Source: Streptomyces sp. NBC_00258 (lineage in GTDB: Bacteria; Actinomycetota; Actinomycetes; Streptomycetales; Streptomycetaceae). From it: a stretch of DNA of 64,000 bases. The stretch spans positions 7,068,001-7,132,000 of the forward strand of contig NZ_CP108081.1 in the NCBI RefSeq assembly GCF_036182465.1, read 5' to 3'. Of this stretch, positions 51,201-59,458 are shown piece by piece. The position numbers and the translations under genes are program-made. How positions within the stretch are numbered: position 1 is the stretch's first letter; the number at the start of each line of letters is the position of its first letter. The notes under the pieces are model-generated. The model made no database searches. It was not told the origin of the DNA and saw only the letters and a program-made list of their open reading frames with translations.

Positions 51201-51242
51201 CTGCTGCCGACCTGGCGCAGCGGCGTGGCCGCCGTGGGATGA
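48240..51242 (+). CDS. Membrane protein with LysM-like and BTAD regulatory domains
   Basis: 1,000 residues. Membrane segments near 34-57, 81-105, 125-148 and again near 375-398; a LysM-like domain (about 210-280, FYRIQPPEGRHHDSLWEVAE to GWIMEMP); a Gln/Gly-rich spacer; a central domain; and at the C-terminus a winged helix (about 765-840, LLLHREGVHPRVLSSALWPR) with a BTAD helical repeat domain (840-1000). This type appears beside Tad genes in actinobacteria and probably regulates them or the secretion genes from the membrane. It overlaps the prepilin peptidase gene by 4 bases. Confidence 0.8.
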   Translation: MARRTTSNSTGSSPGPRNRTPQPLPRRRRTFGDFLKAFLAFVALLVLLIGVPGALASQIGWPLPSGSPSLDWLQKEISVDTFINTLTVVVWFAWAQFTACVLVEVKAALSGVGLPNRVPGAGPSQLLARQLVAALLLVGATAASFTPGLSQLGQQLDGNQRPAAAAAQQTPGGLLGQQQEQAASTAAALAEQAASAAAHAESGTAAHASDDDTKFYRIQPPEGRHHDSLWEVAERHLGDGRRYKEIYQLNKDRTQPDGSKLSEASLIRPGWIMEMPGDARGGELVEMPDEAPKVSEEVQQQISDYARTGGAGGQQGSGQQGGGSGSLDRDTAHISLPEQRPAPDKGHQQGQDERQGQQGQEHAAPAAGEDGGFGLPQALLGAPLLAAGLLGALGRRRRQALWQSALGAVGGRRGMEPPTPTGAAADAQDALLVGADPEGVRLLDLSLRGLAASLAGESRPLPTVYAAWMSGNGDLHLQLAQPAGKPPAPWQLGQDQTFWMLARADAERYEDVDTAAPYPGLVSLGTMDDSRLLLNLEAVPGIVSLSGREQDRAGVFASVAAELATNGWSDRMTITLVGFGEDLTPLAPNRLRHLDDIEALVETMEAETRQRRGALGAAGHDSVLTGRTGPAQHTRWAPHLVLLAAEPSAEDAVTLAELAADASRLGIGYLVGTQSGDLPGAAWEMEITSEGKLLAPLLGLELDAQLLPVSQQRAVVELFTDADPERDDDRPTTTPPFLVDISEQGRPAVYARLVGPYEIIGLETPDGERSPLLHEALALLLLHREGVHPRVLSSALWPRGVTDDVRDALVERLRTWLGNDPDGTPRLGTDSTGRLKLAKSVVSDLDVLRSLYHEATQGRGANSRAVRGRLLTDALVLVRGPLLAERPAGRYGWLTHEIIDAQLPLLVADIGLALSAFHLEKDRAEKAIEALNAALGSAPGDERLWNELLRATHATGDSDRLKRLAADLVARSGARGLPPRTEALLDELLPTWRSGVAAVG

Positions 51243-51982
51243 ACGGCCTCCAACCGATCGACCTGTTGATGATCGTCGGCGCCGCCCTCTGGGGCGGCGC
51301 CATCGGCGTGTTCATCCCTCGCCCTGCCTATCGCTTCTCCGTCGCCCCCGACGAGCCGTGGCAGACGCGGTGTCCCGAAGGGCACCACATCGGCGGCTGG
51401 GTCGGGCCGGCCCGATGTCGGGAGTGTGGAGGGCGGACGTACGGGCCCAGCACCCCCCTCGTCGCCCTCGCGGCCGCGCTCGTGTGCGCGGCGCTTGCGG
51501 CAGCGACCGGTACCCGGCCCGAGCTGGGCGTCTGGCTGTTGCTCGCGCCGCTCGGCGTGCTGCTCGCCGTCGTGGACTTCACCGTGCAGCGGCTGCCGGA
51601 CGTGCTGACGCTGTCGCTCGCGGGAGCGGCCCTGGTCCTGCTTGCGGGGGCCGCCGCCGCGCCCGAGAACGCCGGGGACTGGCTGACCGCGCTGTACGGA
51701 GGCCTCGCCCTCGGCGGCGGCTACTTCGTCCTCTTCCTCATCAACCCCAACGGCATGGGCTTCGGCGACGTGAAGCTCGCGCTCGGGCTCGGGGCCGTCC
51801 TCGGCTGGTACGGCTGGGGAGCCCTGCTGCTGGGCACCTTCGCCGGGTTCCTGTTCGGCGGGCTGTACGGGCTGGGGCTCGTCGTCGTCCGCAGGGCCGG
51901 GCGCAAGACCTCCATGCCCTTCGGGCCCTTCCTGATCGCGGGCGCCTTTGTGGGTCTGCTCATCGGGGCGTACGCGGCCTGA
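51239..51982 (+). CDS. Prepilin peptidase (A24 family, TadV/CpaA-like)
   Basis: 247 residues, six to eight membrane segments. Active-site Asp residues are in VDFTVQRLPD near 111-120 and GFGDVKLA near 176-183. A cytosolic loop carries zinc-binding-like Cys (CPEGHH and CRECGG), as in full-length A24 peptidases. It should cut the Flp pilin and the TadE-like proteins at the Gly before the helix. It is separated from the pilus operon by 6.7 kb but is the only such peptidase seen. Confidence 0.88.
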   Translation: MNGLQPIDLLMIVGAALWGGAIGVFIPRPAYRFSVAPDEPWQTRCPEGHHIGGWVGPARCRECGGRTYGPSTPLVALAAALVCAALAAATGTRPELGVWLLLAPLGVLLAVVDFTVQRLPDVLTLSLAGAALVLLAGAAAAPENAGDWLTALYGGLALGGGYFVLFLINPNGMGFGDVKLALGLGAVLGWYGWGALLLGTFAGFLFGGLYGLGLVVVRRAGRKTSMPFGPFLIAGAFVGLLIGAYAA

Positions 51983-52053
51983 CGTCGGGTGATCACACGG
52001 CCTGGCGTACGCTGGATCAGTCCGTCCACACCCCTATGAAAGGGACCGCTCCG

Positions 52054-53253
52054 GTGACCGAGAAGGCCGACCTCCAGTCCGTCCTCGACCGTGCCGCCGA
52101 GGGTGGGCGGATCACCCCGGAAGAGGCGCTCGACCTCTACCGCGACGCCCCGCTGCACGCGCTGGGCGCCGCCGCCGACGCCGTACGCCGCCGTCGGTAC
52201 GCCGGTACGGAGCACATCGCGACGTACATCATCGAGCGCAACATCAACTACACGAACGTCTGCGTCACGGCGTGCAAGTTCTGCGCCTTCTACGCGCCGC
52301 CGAAGGACACCGCCAAGGGCTGGACGCGGGATCTGGACGACATCCTGCGCCGCTGCGCGGAGACCGTCGAGCTCGGCGGGACGCAGATCATGTTCCAGGG
52401 CGGGCACCACCCGGACTTCGGCGTCGAGTACTACGAGGAGCACTTCGCCGCGATCAAGGCCGCCTACCCGCAGCTCGTCATCCACAGCCTGGGGGCGAGC
52501 GAGGTCGAGCACATGGCCCGTATCTCCAAGGTCTCCGCCGAGGAGGCGATCCAGCGCATTCACGCCGCCGGTCTCGACTCCTTCGCCGGTGCCGGTGCCG
52601 AACTGCTGCCCGCGCGGCCCCGCAAGGCCATCGCCCCGCTGAAGGAGAGCGGCGAGCGCTGGCTGGAGATCATGGAGGCCGCGCACAACCTCGGTGTGGA
52701 GTCCACGTCCACCATGCTCATGGGTACCGGCGAGACCAACGCCGAGCGCATCGAGCACCTGCGGATGATCCGTGACGTGCAGGACCGGACGGGCGGCTTC
52801 CGCGCCTTCATCCCGTACACGTACCAGCCCGAGAACAACCACCTCAAGGGCCGTACGCAGGCCACGCTCTTCGAGTACCTGCGGATGATCGCCATCGCGC
52901 GGCTCTTCATGGACAACATCGCCCACATCCAGGGCTCCTGGCTGACGACGGGCAAGGAGGTCGGCCAGCTCTCCCTGCACTACGGCGCCGACGACCTCGG
53001 CTCGATCATGCTGGAGGAGAACGTCGTGTCCTCGGCCGGTGCCAAGCACCGCTCCAACCGCATGGAGATCATCGACCTGATCCGCAAGGCCGGCCGCGTC
53101 CCGGCACAGCGGGCCACGACGTACGAGCACCTCGTCGTCCACGACGACCCGGCGAACGACCCGGTCGACGAGCGGGTCCAGTCCCACATCTCCTCGACGG
53201 CGATCGAGGGCGGCACGGCCCACCCGGAGCTGAAGCTCCTCGCCTCCAACTAG
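52054..53253 (+). CDS. mqnC: Cyclic dehypoxanthinyl futalosine synthase MqnC
   Basis: 399 residues, radical-SAM enzyme. The iron-sulfur motif is C70-VTA-C74-KF-C77. GGTQIMFQGGHHPDFGVEYY and LEENVVSSAGAKH are specific for MqnC rather than MqnE. It closes the spiro ring on dehypoxanthinyl futalosine. GTG 52054 (VTEKADLQSVLDR) was chosen because AAAGGGA sits nine bases ahead; an ATG 18 bases upstream is possible. It lies after the prepilin peptidase with a 71-base gap and probably starts its own transcript. Confidence 0.93.
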   Translation: MTEKADLQSVLDRAAEGGRITPEEALDLYRDAPLHALGAAADAVRRRRYAGTEHIATYIIERNINYTNVCVTACKFCAFYAPPKDTAKGWTRDLDDILRRCAETVELGGTQIMFQGGHHPDFGVEYYEEHFAAIKAAYPQLVIHSLGASEVEHMARISKVSAEEAIQRIHAAGLDSFAGAGAELLPARPRKAIAPLKESGERWLEIMEAAHNLGVESTSTMLMGTGETNAERIEHLRMIRDVQDRTGGFRAFIPYTYQPENNHLKGRTQATLFEYLRMIAIARLFMDNIAHIQGSWLTTGKEVGQLSLHYGADDLGSIMLEENVVSSAGAKHRSNRMEIIDLIRKAGRVPAQRATTYEHLVVHDDPANDPVDERVQSHISSTAIEGGTAHPELKLLASN

Positions 53254-53293
53254 TGCCCCGACCAGTGCGATCAGTGCTCCGACTGGCGTTGCT

Positions 53294-53743
53294 GTGCTGA
53301 CGATTCACGTCGCTGACGAGTTGCGGTACGCCTGGGACGACCCCGATCCGGTCAAGGACGGGGCCGTCGCCGTGGAGGGCGACCGGATCGCCGCGACGGG
53401 CTCGCTGGCCGGCCTTCAGGAACGCTTCCCGGGTGCGCGTGTGCGGCGGTGGCCCGGCGTCCTCGGGCCGGGCCGCGTCCTTGAGGGCCCGCTCCCGGAT
53501 GCTCCGACGCCACGCGAACGGGTGCACGCGGTGCTGAAGTTGGGTGCGGTGGCGGTTCTGGAGCAGTACGCCGACACGGCCGAGCTGAGGGCAGCGGCCG
53601 GGCGCAATGACGTGGCCGTACTGGCCCGGGTCCGTCCCGCGGCGATCGTGGCCGGGGGCCGGGCCGATCTCGCGGTCTTCGACGAGGACGGGGCGTGCGT
53701 GGCGACCGTGTGCGGGGGGCGCCTTGTGCACAGGCGCCGTTGA
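53294..53743 (+). CDS. Imidazolonepropionase-like composite-domain protein
   Basis: 149 residues. The first 60 residues (DELRYAWDDPDPVKDGAVAV, GDRIAATGSLAG) and the last 40 (RPAAIVAGGRADLAVFDEDG) form the beta-sandwich found around amidohydrolase barrels, but the metal-binding barrel itself is absent. Such proteins are named imidazolonepropionase-like in streptomycetes and often follow mqnC. Enzymatic activity is doubtful. It is 40 bases past mqnC. Confidence 0.7.
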   Translation: MLTIHVADELRYAWDDPDPVKDGAVAVEGDRIAATGSLAGLQERFPGARVRRWPGVLGPGRVLEGPLPDAPTPRERVHAVLKLGAVAVLEQYADTAELRAAAGRNDVAVLARVRPAAIVAGGRADLAVFDEDGACVATVCGGRLVHRRR

Positions 53744-53789
53744 GCTTTCCGTTGTCCTGAGGGTGCGGGTTCGTTGTGGCTGGTCGCGG

Positions 53790-53879
53790 AGTTCCCCGCG
53801 CCCCTGAAAAGCAGGCGTGCCTGAAAAACCGCGGTGCACCAGGCGCCCTCGCCTTTTGCTTTTAGGGGCGCGGGGAACT
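53790..53879. terminator. Inverted repeat terminator made of two dispersed-repeat arms
   Basis: AGTTCCCCGCGCCCCT (53790-53805) and AGGGGCGCGGGGAACT (53864-53879) are perfect 16-bp complements, flanked by A and T tracts (CTGAAAA, TTTTAGG). It sits between converging genes and uses the same motif found at 203-220 and 60.2 kb. Confidence 0.75.
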
Positions 53880-53922
53880 GCGCGATCAACCCCCACCCAC
53901 CCGCAGTCGAAATGTGACCCGA

Positions 53923-54978
53923 TCACCCGGTGAACGCTTCGGCGAAATCCCCGGCCTCCTGGTCAACCCCACTGCAATTCGTCGCCGCGTCATCCGAAGC
54001 CGCATCGTCACCTTCACACTGCTGGTCCCGGAACGTCGACCACATCGACACCCACGCGATCCCCTTCTCCTCCGCGAACGAGCGAACCTGCACCGCGTCG
54101 GACAGGGAGAACGTCTCGTTGTCCACGTCGTTGACGCCGATCATCGAGGTGAGGGCGAGCCCCTTCCAGGCCCCGGCGTCCGACAGCCCGAAGACGTCCT
54201 CCAGTTGGTCGTGGGCGGCCTCGGCCGACGTCTCCGCGTAGTCGCCCATGTCCTCGTCGTACGAACTGCCGTAGTTCATGGTCATGATGTTGACCGTGGA
54301 GACCTGGACGCCGTTGTCGTTGGCGGACTCCAGCAGCGCCAGGCTGTCGTCGTCGAGCCCGGACGGCATCACGGGCAGGGTGAAGGTGACCGCCAGGTCG
54401 GAGCGCTCCTTCTGGAGCAGGGCGATGGCTTCGGAGCGCAGCGCGACCGAGTCGGAGTCGGTCAACTGCTTGCCCTCGATGTCGAAGTCGGCCTCCGTGG
54501 CCCCTGCGGCGTCGAGCGCTGCCCCGTAGGCCTCGGCCAGTTCGGGGGCGCTGTCGCAGGTAGAGGCGAGTTCCTTGCCGGAGGCGCCGCCGAAGGAGAC
54601 GCGCACGGTGCCACCGGACTCCTTGAGCGCCGATATACGGGACTTGACGGCCGAGTCGCCGATGGCCGTCGTGCCGTTCCACTCCGGCGTGCAGCCGCTG
54701 CCGCCCGCGATGACGAAGGCCAGGTTGTACGTGGCCGGGGAGCCGGCCGAGTCGTTGTCGGAGGCGCTGGTGGCGCTGACGTACGGGGCGTACGCGGTGG
54801 CGGCCGACTCCGCCGAGGCCGAGGCCGATGGCGACTCCGAGGCCGCCCCCGCCCCCGCCGCCGACGGCTGTGAGGACGACGATGACGACGACTCCGAGTC
54901 CGGTTCCGAGGAGCACCCGGCGCAGGTCAGGGCCGCCAGACAGACGAACCCGGCAGTCGGCTTGAGGAAACTCCGCAT
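53923..54978 (-). CDS. GH18-like (chitinase-type) lipoprotein
   Basis: 351 residues. Signal peptide with lipobox CAGC near residue 22 and a long Ser/Ala/Glu linker. The TIM-barrel part starts near YNLAFVIAGGSGC and has RVSFGGASG and ATEADFDIEGKQL, where DFDIE carries the catalytic Glu of family 18, then VNIMTMNYGS. It should hydrolyse or bind N-acetylglucosamine polymers at the cell surface. It is divergent from a polysaccharide gene cluster, which fits a role in envelope glycan turnover. Confidence 0.8.
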   Translation of the reverse strand: MRSFLKPTAGFVCLAALTCAGCSSEPDSESSSSSSSQPSAAGAGAASESPSASASAESAATAYAPYVSATSASDNDSAGSPATYNLAFVIAGGSGCTPEWNGTTAIGDSAVKSRISALKESGGTVRVSFGGASGKELASTCDSAPELAEAYGAALDAAGATEADFDIEGKQLTDSDSVALRSEAIALLQKERSDLAVTFTLPVMPSGLDDDSLALLESANDNGVQVSTVNIMTMNYGSSYDEDMGDYAETSAEAAHDQLEDVFGLSDAGAWKGLALTSMIGVNDVDNETFSLSDAVQVRSFAEEKGIAWVSMWSTFRDQQCEGDDAASDDAATNCSGVDQEAGDFAEAFTG

Positions 54979-55154
54979 TGCGTATGCACCGCTCTCTGGT
55001 TCACGTCGTGGACCGAAAACGTCTCACAGGCGGCCGCGGTGCACGAAGTCGAGCGGGACTCTCTCAGGGAAACGACAGGATCAGGAATTTCTCATGGCTG
55101 TCTCACAAGGAAATCAGAGTTTCGGACACATAAAGGCTGCCTAATGTCCGGGGA

Positions 55155-55634
55155 ATGCATTCCGAGCCTGCCATCGAATCCCGCGCCGCCGGGCGCGGCC
55201 GCCGCCGCAAACGCGGCAACGGGTCCAACGGGTCCAACGGATCCGAAGACGGTCCCGTGTTCGTTGACAACTCCGGGCGCAGAGCCAAGCTGCTGCGCCG
55301 GATCGGTCTCCTCCTGGGTGCCGTCTGCATCGGGTACGCGGTCGTGCTCGGCATGGCGTTCATGGGCTGGGGCCCCTCGCTCTCCCCGTCCTCGCTGCTG
55401 CCCTTCGGGGGCGGCGGCCCGGGCAACCAGAACTCCCGGCCCGGCGGCGGTGTCCAGCCGCAGGGCGGCACCGGCACACCGCCCGCGCAGCCCACCGGCG
55501 TCCCGCCCACGGGTGTCGCCACTGGCGCCCCGCCGGCCGGAGCCGTGCCCACCGCCGTCCCGTCGGCATCCGCGGATCCCGCCTCCGTCTCCGCTCCGTC
55601 CGCGTCCGCCTCGGCGGCCGCGGACGCCAACTGA
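55155..55634 (+). CDS. Single-span membrane protein with Pro/Ala-rich outer tail
   Basis: 159 residues: a basic cytosolic part with GNGSNGSNGSEDG, one membrane helix near 52-70 (IGLLLGAVCIGYAVVLGMAFM), and a Pro/Gly/Ala/Ser-rich tail with no predicted fold. It precedes the deacetylase/glycosyltransferase gene by 19 bases and is probably co-transcribed. Function unknown. Confidence 0.65.
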   Translation: MHSEPAIESRAAGRGRRRKRGNGSNGSNGSEDGPVFVDNSGRRAKLLRRIGLLLGAVCIGYAVVLGMAFMGWGPSLSPSSLLPFGGGGPGNQNSRPGGGVQPQGGTGTPPAQPTGVPPTGVATGAPPAGAVPTAVPSASADPASVSAPSASASAAADAN

Positions 55635-55653
55635 CCGGAACGCACTCACACTC

Positions 55654-58044
55654 ATGGCTACTACGACGCCCTCGCGCGGCCGCAGGCGCGCCCCGTCCCG
55701 GATGACACGGGCCGCGGGCAAGGCCGCGGCGCTGCAGAAACCGCGTGTCATCCTCGCCCTGCTGCTCCTTCTCGCACTCACCAGCGTGATGCTGCTCGAC
55801 GGCTATCTGCGCGCCGAGGTCGGCGGCGACGAGCGCGTACGCAGCAACGCCAGCTCCAGCAAGGTCCCCGACAAGGTCCTCGACGGCGGGCCGATCCTCT
55901 CCTTCCGGGGCGGAGAGGCCCGGAGCCAGTCCGTCCCCGAGAAGACCATCGCGCTCACCTTCGACGACGGCCCCAACCCCACCTGGACTCCCCAGATCCT
56001 GAAGATCCTGGAGGCGAACGACGTCCCGGGCACGTTCTTCGTGGTCGGCTCGATGGTGTCCCGCTATCCGAGCATCGTGAAGGACCTGGTGGACCAGGGC
56101 AACGAGATCGGCATCCACACCTTCACGCACGTCGACCTGTCGTACCAGAGCGACGACCGGATCACCCGTGAGATGGACCAGACGCAGCTCGCGCTCGCGG
56201 GCGCGGCGGGCATCACGACCACGCTGTTCCGTGCCCCGTACTCCTCCGAGGCGGACGCCATCGACAACTACAGCTGGCCCGTCTACAAGAAGCTGGGTGA
56301 GGAGGGCTACACCAGCGTCTTCGTCGACACCGACAGCGACGACTGGAAGCGCCCGGGCGTCTCGAAGATCATCAAGTGGGCCACGCCGTCCAAGAACAAG
56401 GGCGCCTCGGTCCTCTTCCACGACGCGGGCGGCGAGCGCTCGCAGACGGTCAAGGCGCTCGGGACGTACATCAAGAAAATGAAGGCGAAGGGCTACACCT
56501 TCACCACCATCAGCGGTGCCATCCAGCAGACGGAGAGCGCGAACCGAGAGGCCGGCACGGGTACGGGCTCCGGCGCGGAGGCCGGTGCGACGGCGGACGC
56601 GAACCAGCAGGGGAGCGGCCAGAACGGTCAGCAGCCCGGCGGTGAGCAGGCGGGCGGTCAGGCCCCCGGCGGCCAACAGGGTCAACAGCCCGGACAGTCC
56701 GGTCAGTTGGGCCAGGCCGGGGGAGCCAACAGCCTCCAGGCCGCCCACCGCGCCGCCACCGGCACCACCCTCTACGAAGGCAAGGCCCTCGTCGCGGCCG
56801 TCGCCGTCGCCGAGTGGACCGTACCGGGGCTCGCGACCGGGCTCGCCGTCGTCGGCGTCGCCGTCATGGGCCGCTTCGGGATGATGCTGATCCTCGCGCG
56901 CAGGCACTACCGGCAGCGCAACAAGCGCCGGTTCAGCTGGGGCACGCCCATCACCCGTCCCGTCAGCGTGATCGTGCCCGCGTACAACGAGAAGGAGTGC
57001 ATCGCCAACACCCTCAGGTCGCTGGCGCGGAGCACGCATCCGATCGAGATCATCGTGGTCGACGACGGGTCGACGGACGACACGTCCGAGATCGCGCGGA
57101 GCGCGGCCGAGTCCTTCGGCATGACGAACGTCCGGGTCATCCGCCAGGAGAACGCGGGCAAGCCGGCCGCCCTCAACAACGGTGTACGCAGCGCCAGTTA
57201 CGACATCGTCGTGATGATGGACGGCGACACGGTCTTCGAGGCGGACACCGTACGGCAGTTGGTGCAGCCCTTCGCCGACCCCGGGGTCGGCGCGGTCGCG
57301 GGCAACGCCAAGGTAGGCAACCGCGACACGATCATCGGCGCCTGGCAGCACATCGAGTACGTGATGGGTTTCAACCTCGACCGCCGCATGTACGACCTGC
57401 TGCGCTGCATGCCCACCATCCCGGGCGCGATCGGCGCGTTCCGCCGGGAGGCCGTGCTCGCGGTCGGCGGGATGAGCGAGGACACGCTCGCCGAGGACAC
57501 CGACATCACCATCGCCATGCACCGGCAGGGCTGGCGGGTCGTCTACCAGGAGCACGCCAAGGCCTGGACGGAGGCGCCGGGTTCGCTGAAACAGCTCTGG
57601 TCGCAGCGCTACCGCTGGTCGTACGGGACGATGCAGGCGCTGTGGAAGCACCGCAAGTCCCTTACGGACAAGGGTCCTTCGGGCCGCTTCGGCCGGGTCG
57701 GCATGCCGCTGGTCGTCATCTTCCAGATCGTCACGCCGGTCTTCGCCCCGCTCATCGACGTGTTCACCCTCTATTCGATGATCTTCATCGACTTCAAGGC
57801 GGCCCTGCTCGCCTGGCTGGCCGTCCTCTGCGTCCAACTCGTCTGCGCCGCCTACGCGTTCCGGCTCGACCGGGAGAAGTACCGCTACCTGCTGATGATG
57901 CCGCTGCAGCAGCTCGCGTACCGGCAGATGATGTACCTCGTCCTCATCCACTCCTGCATCACCGCCCTCACCGGCGGCCGCCTGCGCTGGCAGAAACTGA
58001 AGCGCACGGGCGAGGTCGGCACACCGGCGGGGGTCGGCCGATGA
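55654..58044 (+). CDS. Polysaccharide deacetylase fused to family 2 glycosyltransferase
   Basis: 796 residues. Membrane helix near 31-50, then a NodB deacetylase domain (about 90-290) with TFDDGP (Asp104/105) and HTFTHVD metal ligands; a Gln/Gly-rich spacer (300-370); a second membrane helix (about 385-412); a GT2 domain with VIVPAYNEKE near 439, DDGSTDDT, MMDGDT and the QRYRW motif; three or four C-terminal helices. This layout makes and modifies a beta-linked N-acetylglucosamine-like glycan. The deacetylase faces outward and the transferase inward. The acyltransferase overlaps its end by 4 bases. Confidence 0.88.
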   Translation: MATTTPSRGRRRAPSRMTRAAGKAAALQKPRVILALLLLLALTSVMLLDGYLRAEVGGDERVRSNASSSKVPDKVLDGGPILSFRGGEARSQSVPEKTIALTFDDGPNPTWTPQILKILEANDVPGTFFVVGSMVSRYPSIVKDLVDQGNEIGIHTFTHVDLSYQSDDRITREMDQTQLALAGAAGITTTLFRAPYSSEADAIDNYSWPVYKKLGEEGYTSVFVDTDSDDWKRPGVSKIIKWATPSKNKGASVLFHDAGGERSQTVKALGTYIKKMKAKGYTFTTISGAIQQTESANREAGTGTGSGAEAGATADANQQGSGQNGQQPGGEQAGGQAPGGQQGQQPGQSGQLGQAGGANSLQAAHRAATGTTLYEGKALVAAVAVAEWTVPGLATGLAVVGVAVMGRFGMMLILARRHYRQRNKRRFSWGTPITRPVSVIVPAYNEKECIANTLRSLARSTHPIEIIVVDDGSTDDTSEIARSAAESFGMTNVRVIRQENAGKPAALNNGVRSASYDIVVMMDGDTVFEADTVRQLVQPFADPGVGAVAGNAKVGNRDTIIGAWQHIEYVMGFNLDRRMYDLLRCMPTIPGAIGAFRREAVLAVGGMSEDTLAEDTDITIAMHRQGWRVVYQEHAKAWTEAPGSLKQLWSQRYRWSYGTMQALWKHRKSLTDKGPSGRFGRVGMPLVVIFQIVTPVFAPLIDVFTLYSMIFIDFKAALLAWLAVLCVQLVCAAYAFRLDREKYRYLLMMPLQQLAYRQMMYLVLIHSCITALTGGRLRWQKLKRTGEVGTPAGVGR

Positions 58045-59345
58045 GCTGGGGGACGGACCAGCCGGGCCACCCGCAGGAGCATCCACAGCAACCACAGGGC
58101 TATGGCTACGGGTACGGCCAGCAGCAACAGCTGTACGGACAGCCGCAGTACGGTGGCACGCCGTACCCCCAGCAGTACGTCGGCCACGACCAGCAGGGGT
58201 ACGCAGGGGAGTACGTACAGGAGCAGGCGTCGGCGGACTACCCGGCGCACCCCGCGCCGGGGCCGGAGCCGGAGCCCGAACCGGCCCCGGTCCCGTACGC
58301 GCCGCCGAAACCCGCCGTCCGGGACCGCTACTTCGACACCCTGCGCGCGGTCGCCCTCGTCCGCGTCGTCACTTACCACACCTTCGGCTGGGCCTGGGCG
58401 GGCATGGTCTTCCCCTCCATGGGGATCATGTTCGCGCTGGCCGGCACGCTGATGGCGATGTCGCTGGAGCGGCCCGCCCTCAAGGTGATCAGGAGCCGGA
58501 TCCGCCGGCTTCTGCCGCCCTTCTGGTTCTGGGGCTTCTTCGTCGTGGTCGCGATGCTGATCCACGACTGGATGCCCGGCTGGCAGATCGTCTACTGGAT
58601 CGTTCCGCTCGGCGACCCGCCGGGCAACGCGTGGGGCGAGCAGGCCTGGGAGATCCTTTGGTACCTGCGGACGTACCTGTGGTTCGTCCTGCTCTCGCCC
58701 CTTCTCCTGAGGGTGTTCCGCCTGGCCCCGGTCACGGTCCTCGTCCTCTCCCTCGCCCCGATCCTGGTCGTCCACTTCCTGTGGGAGCCGCCGGACAACC
58801 GCTTCGGCAGCGCGCTCACCGACCTGGCCACCTTCCTCTTCTGCTGGATCCTCGGCTTCGCGCACCGCGACGGCGTCCTGCAGCGGCTGAAGCCGTTCGC
58901 CGTCGTCGTCCTCTCGCTCGCCGCGATCGGCTACGGCGGCTGGTACGCCTTCACGCACCAGGCCGAGACGGGCTCGTACGACCTCGACGACATCCCGCTC
59001 GCACAGGCCTTCTGGTCGGCGGGGTTCGTGACGCTCCTGATGTACGCGAAGGCACACTTCCGGATCGACTTCGCCGGGCCGGCCCGCTTCAGGCGCCTCG
59101 ACCGGATCGTGACGATCTTCAACGCCCGAGCCGTGACCCTCTACCTCTGGCACGAGATCGCGCTGATCCTGGCCGTCCCGTTGATCGACCGGTTCTGGGA
59201 CGTGCCGGCCTTCGAGACGTATCTGCCGCTGGAGAGCCAGTGGTTCATGTTCGGCATCGGCTGGCTCCTCATCGCCGTGTTCATCCTGCTCTGCGGGTGG
59301 GTGGAGGACGTGGCGGCGAAGAAGAAACCGAGGCTGCTGCCCTGA
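58041..59345 (+). CDS. Membrane acyltransferase (family 3)
   Basis: 434 residues. A Gln/Tyr/Gly/Pro-rich cytosolic lead of about 85 residues is followed by ten or so membrane segments. The motif RYFDTLRAVALVRVVTYHTF includes the His of acyltransferase-3 enzymes. It likely adds acyl groups to the surface glycan made by the preceding gene. ATG overlaps that gene by 4 bases. Confidence 0.85.
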   Translation: MSWGTDQPGHPQEHPQQPQGYGYGYGQQQQLYGQPQYGGTPYPQQYVGHDQQGYAGEYVQEQASADYPAHPAPGPEPEPEPAPVPYAPPKPAVRDRYFDTLRAVALVRVVTYHTFGWAWAGMVFPSMGIMFALAGTLMAMSLERPALKVIRSRIRRLLPPFWFWGFFVVVAMLIHDWMPGWQIVYWIVPLGDPPGNAWGEQAWEILWYLRTYLWFVLLSPLLLRVFRLAPVTVLVLSLAPILVVHFLWEPPDNRFGSALTDLATFLFCWILGFAHRDGVLQRLKPFAVVVLSLAAIGYGGWYAFTHQAETGSYDLDDIPLAQAFWSAGFVTLLMYAKAHFRIDFAGPARFRRLDRIVTIFNARAVTLYLWHEIALILAVPLIDRFWDVPAFETYLPLESQWFMFGIGWLLIAVFILLCGWVEDVAAKKKPRLLP

Positions 59346-59458
59346 AAGGCCCACAGGCACCAAGGGGCCTTGTGGAAGCCGTCCTCGTGGCGGCGTTCCG
59401 ACCGGCGTACGGGCCGGGTGCTGGAGAGTCACCCGGTCCGTACTGCCACAATGGGGGC

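Noticed and set aside
55360..58095. A 911-residue open frame antisense to the deacetylase/glycosyltransferase gene
   Set aside because: Shadow of a gene whose sense strand has complete NodB and GT2 motifs.
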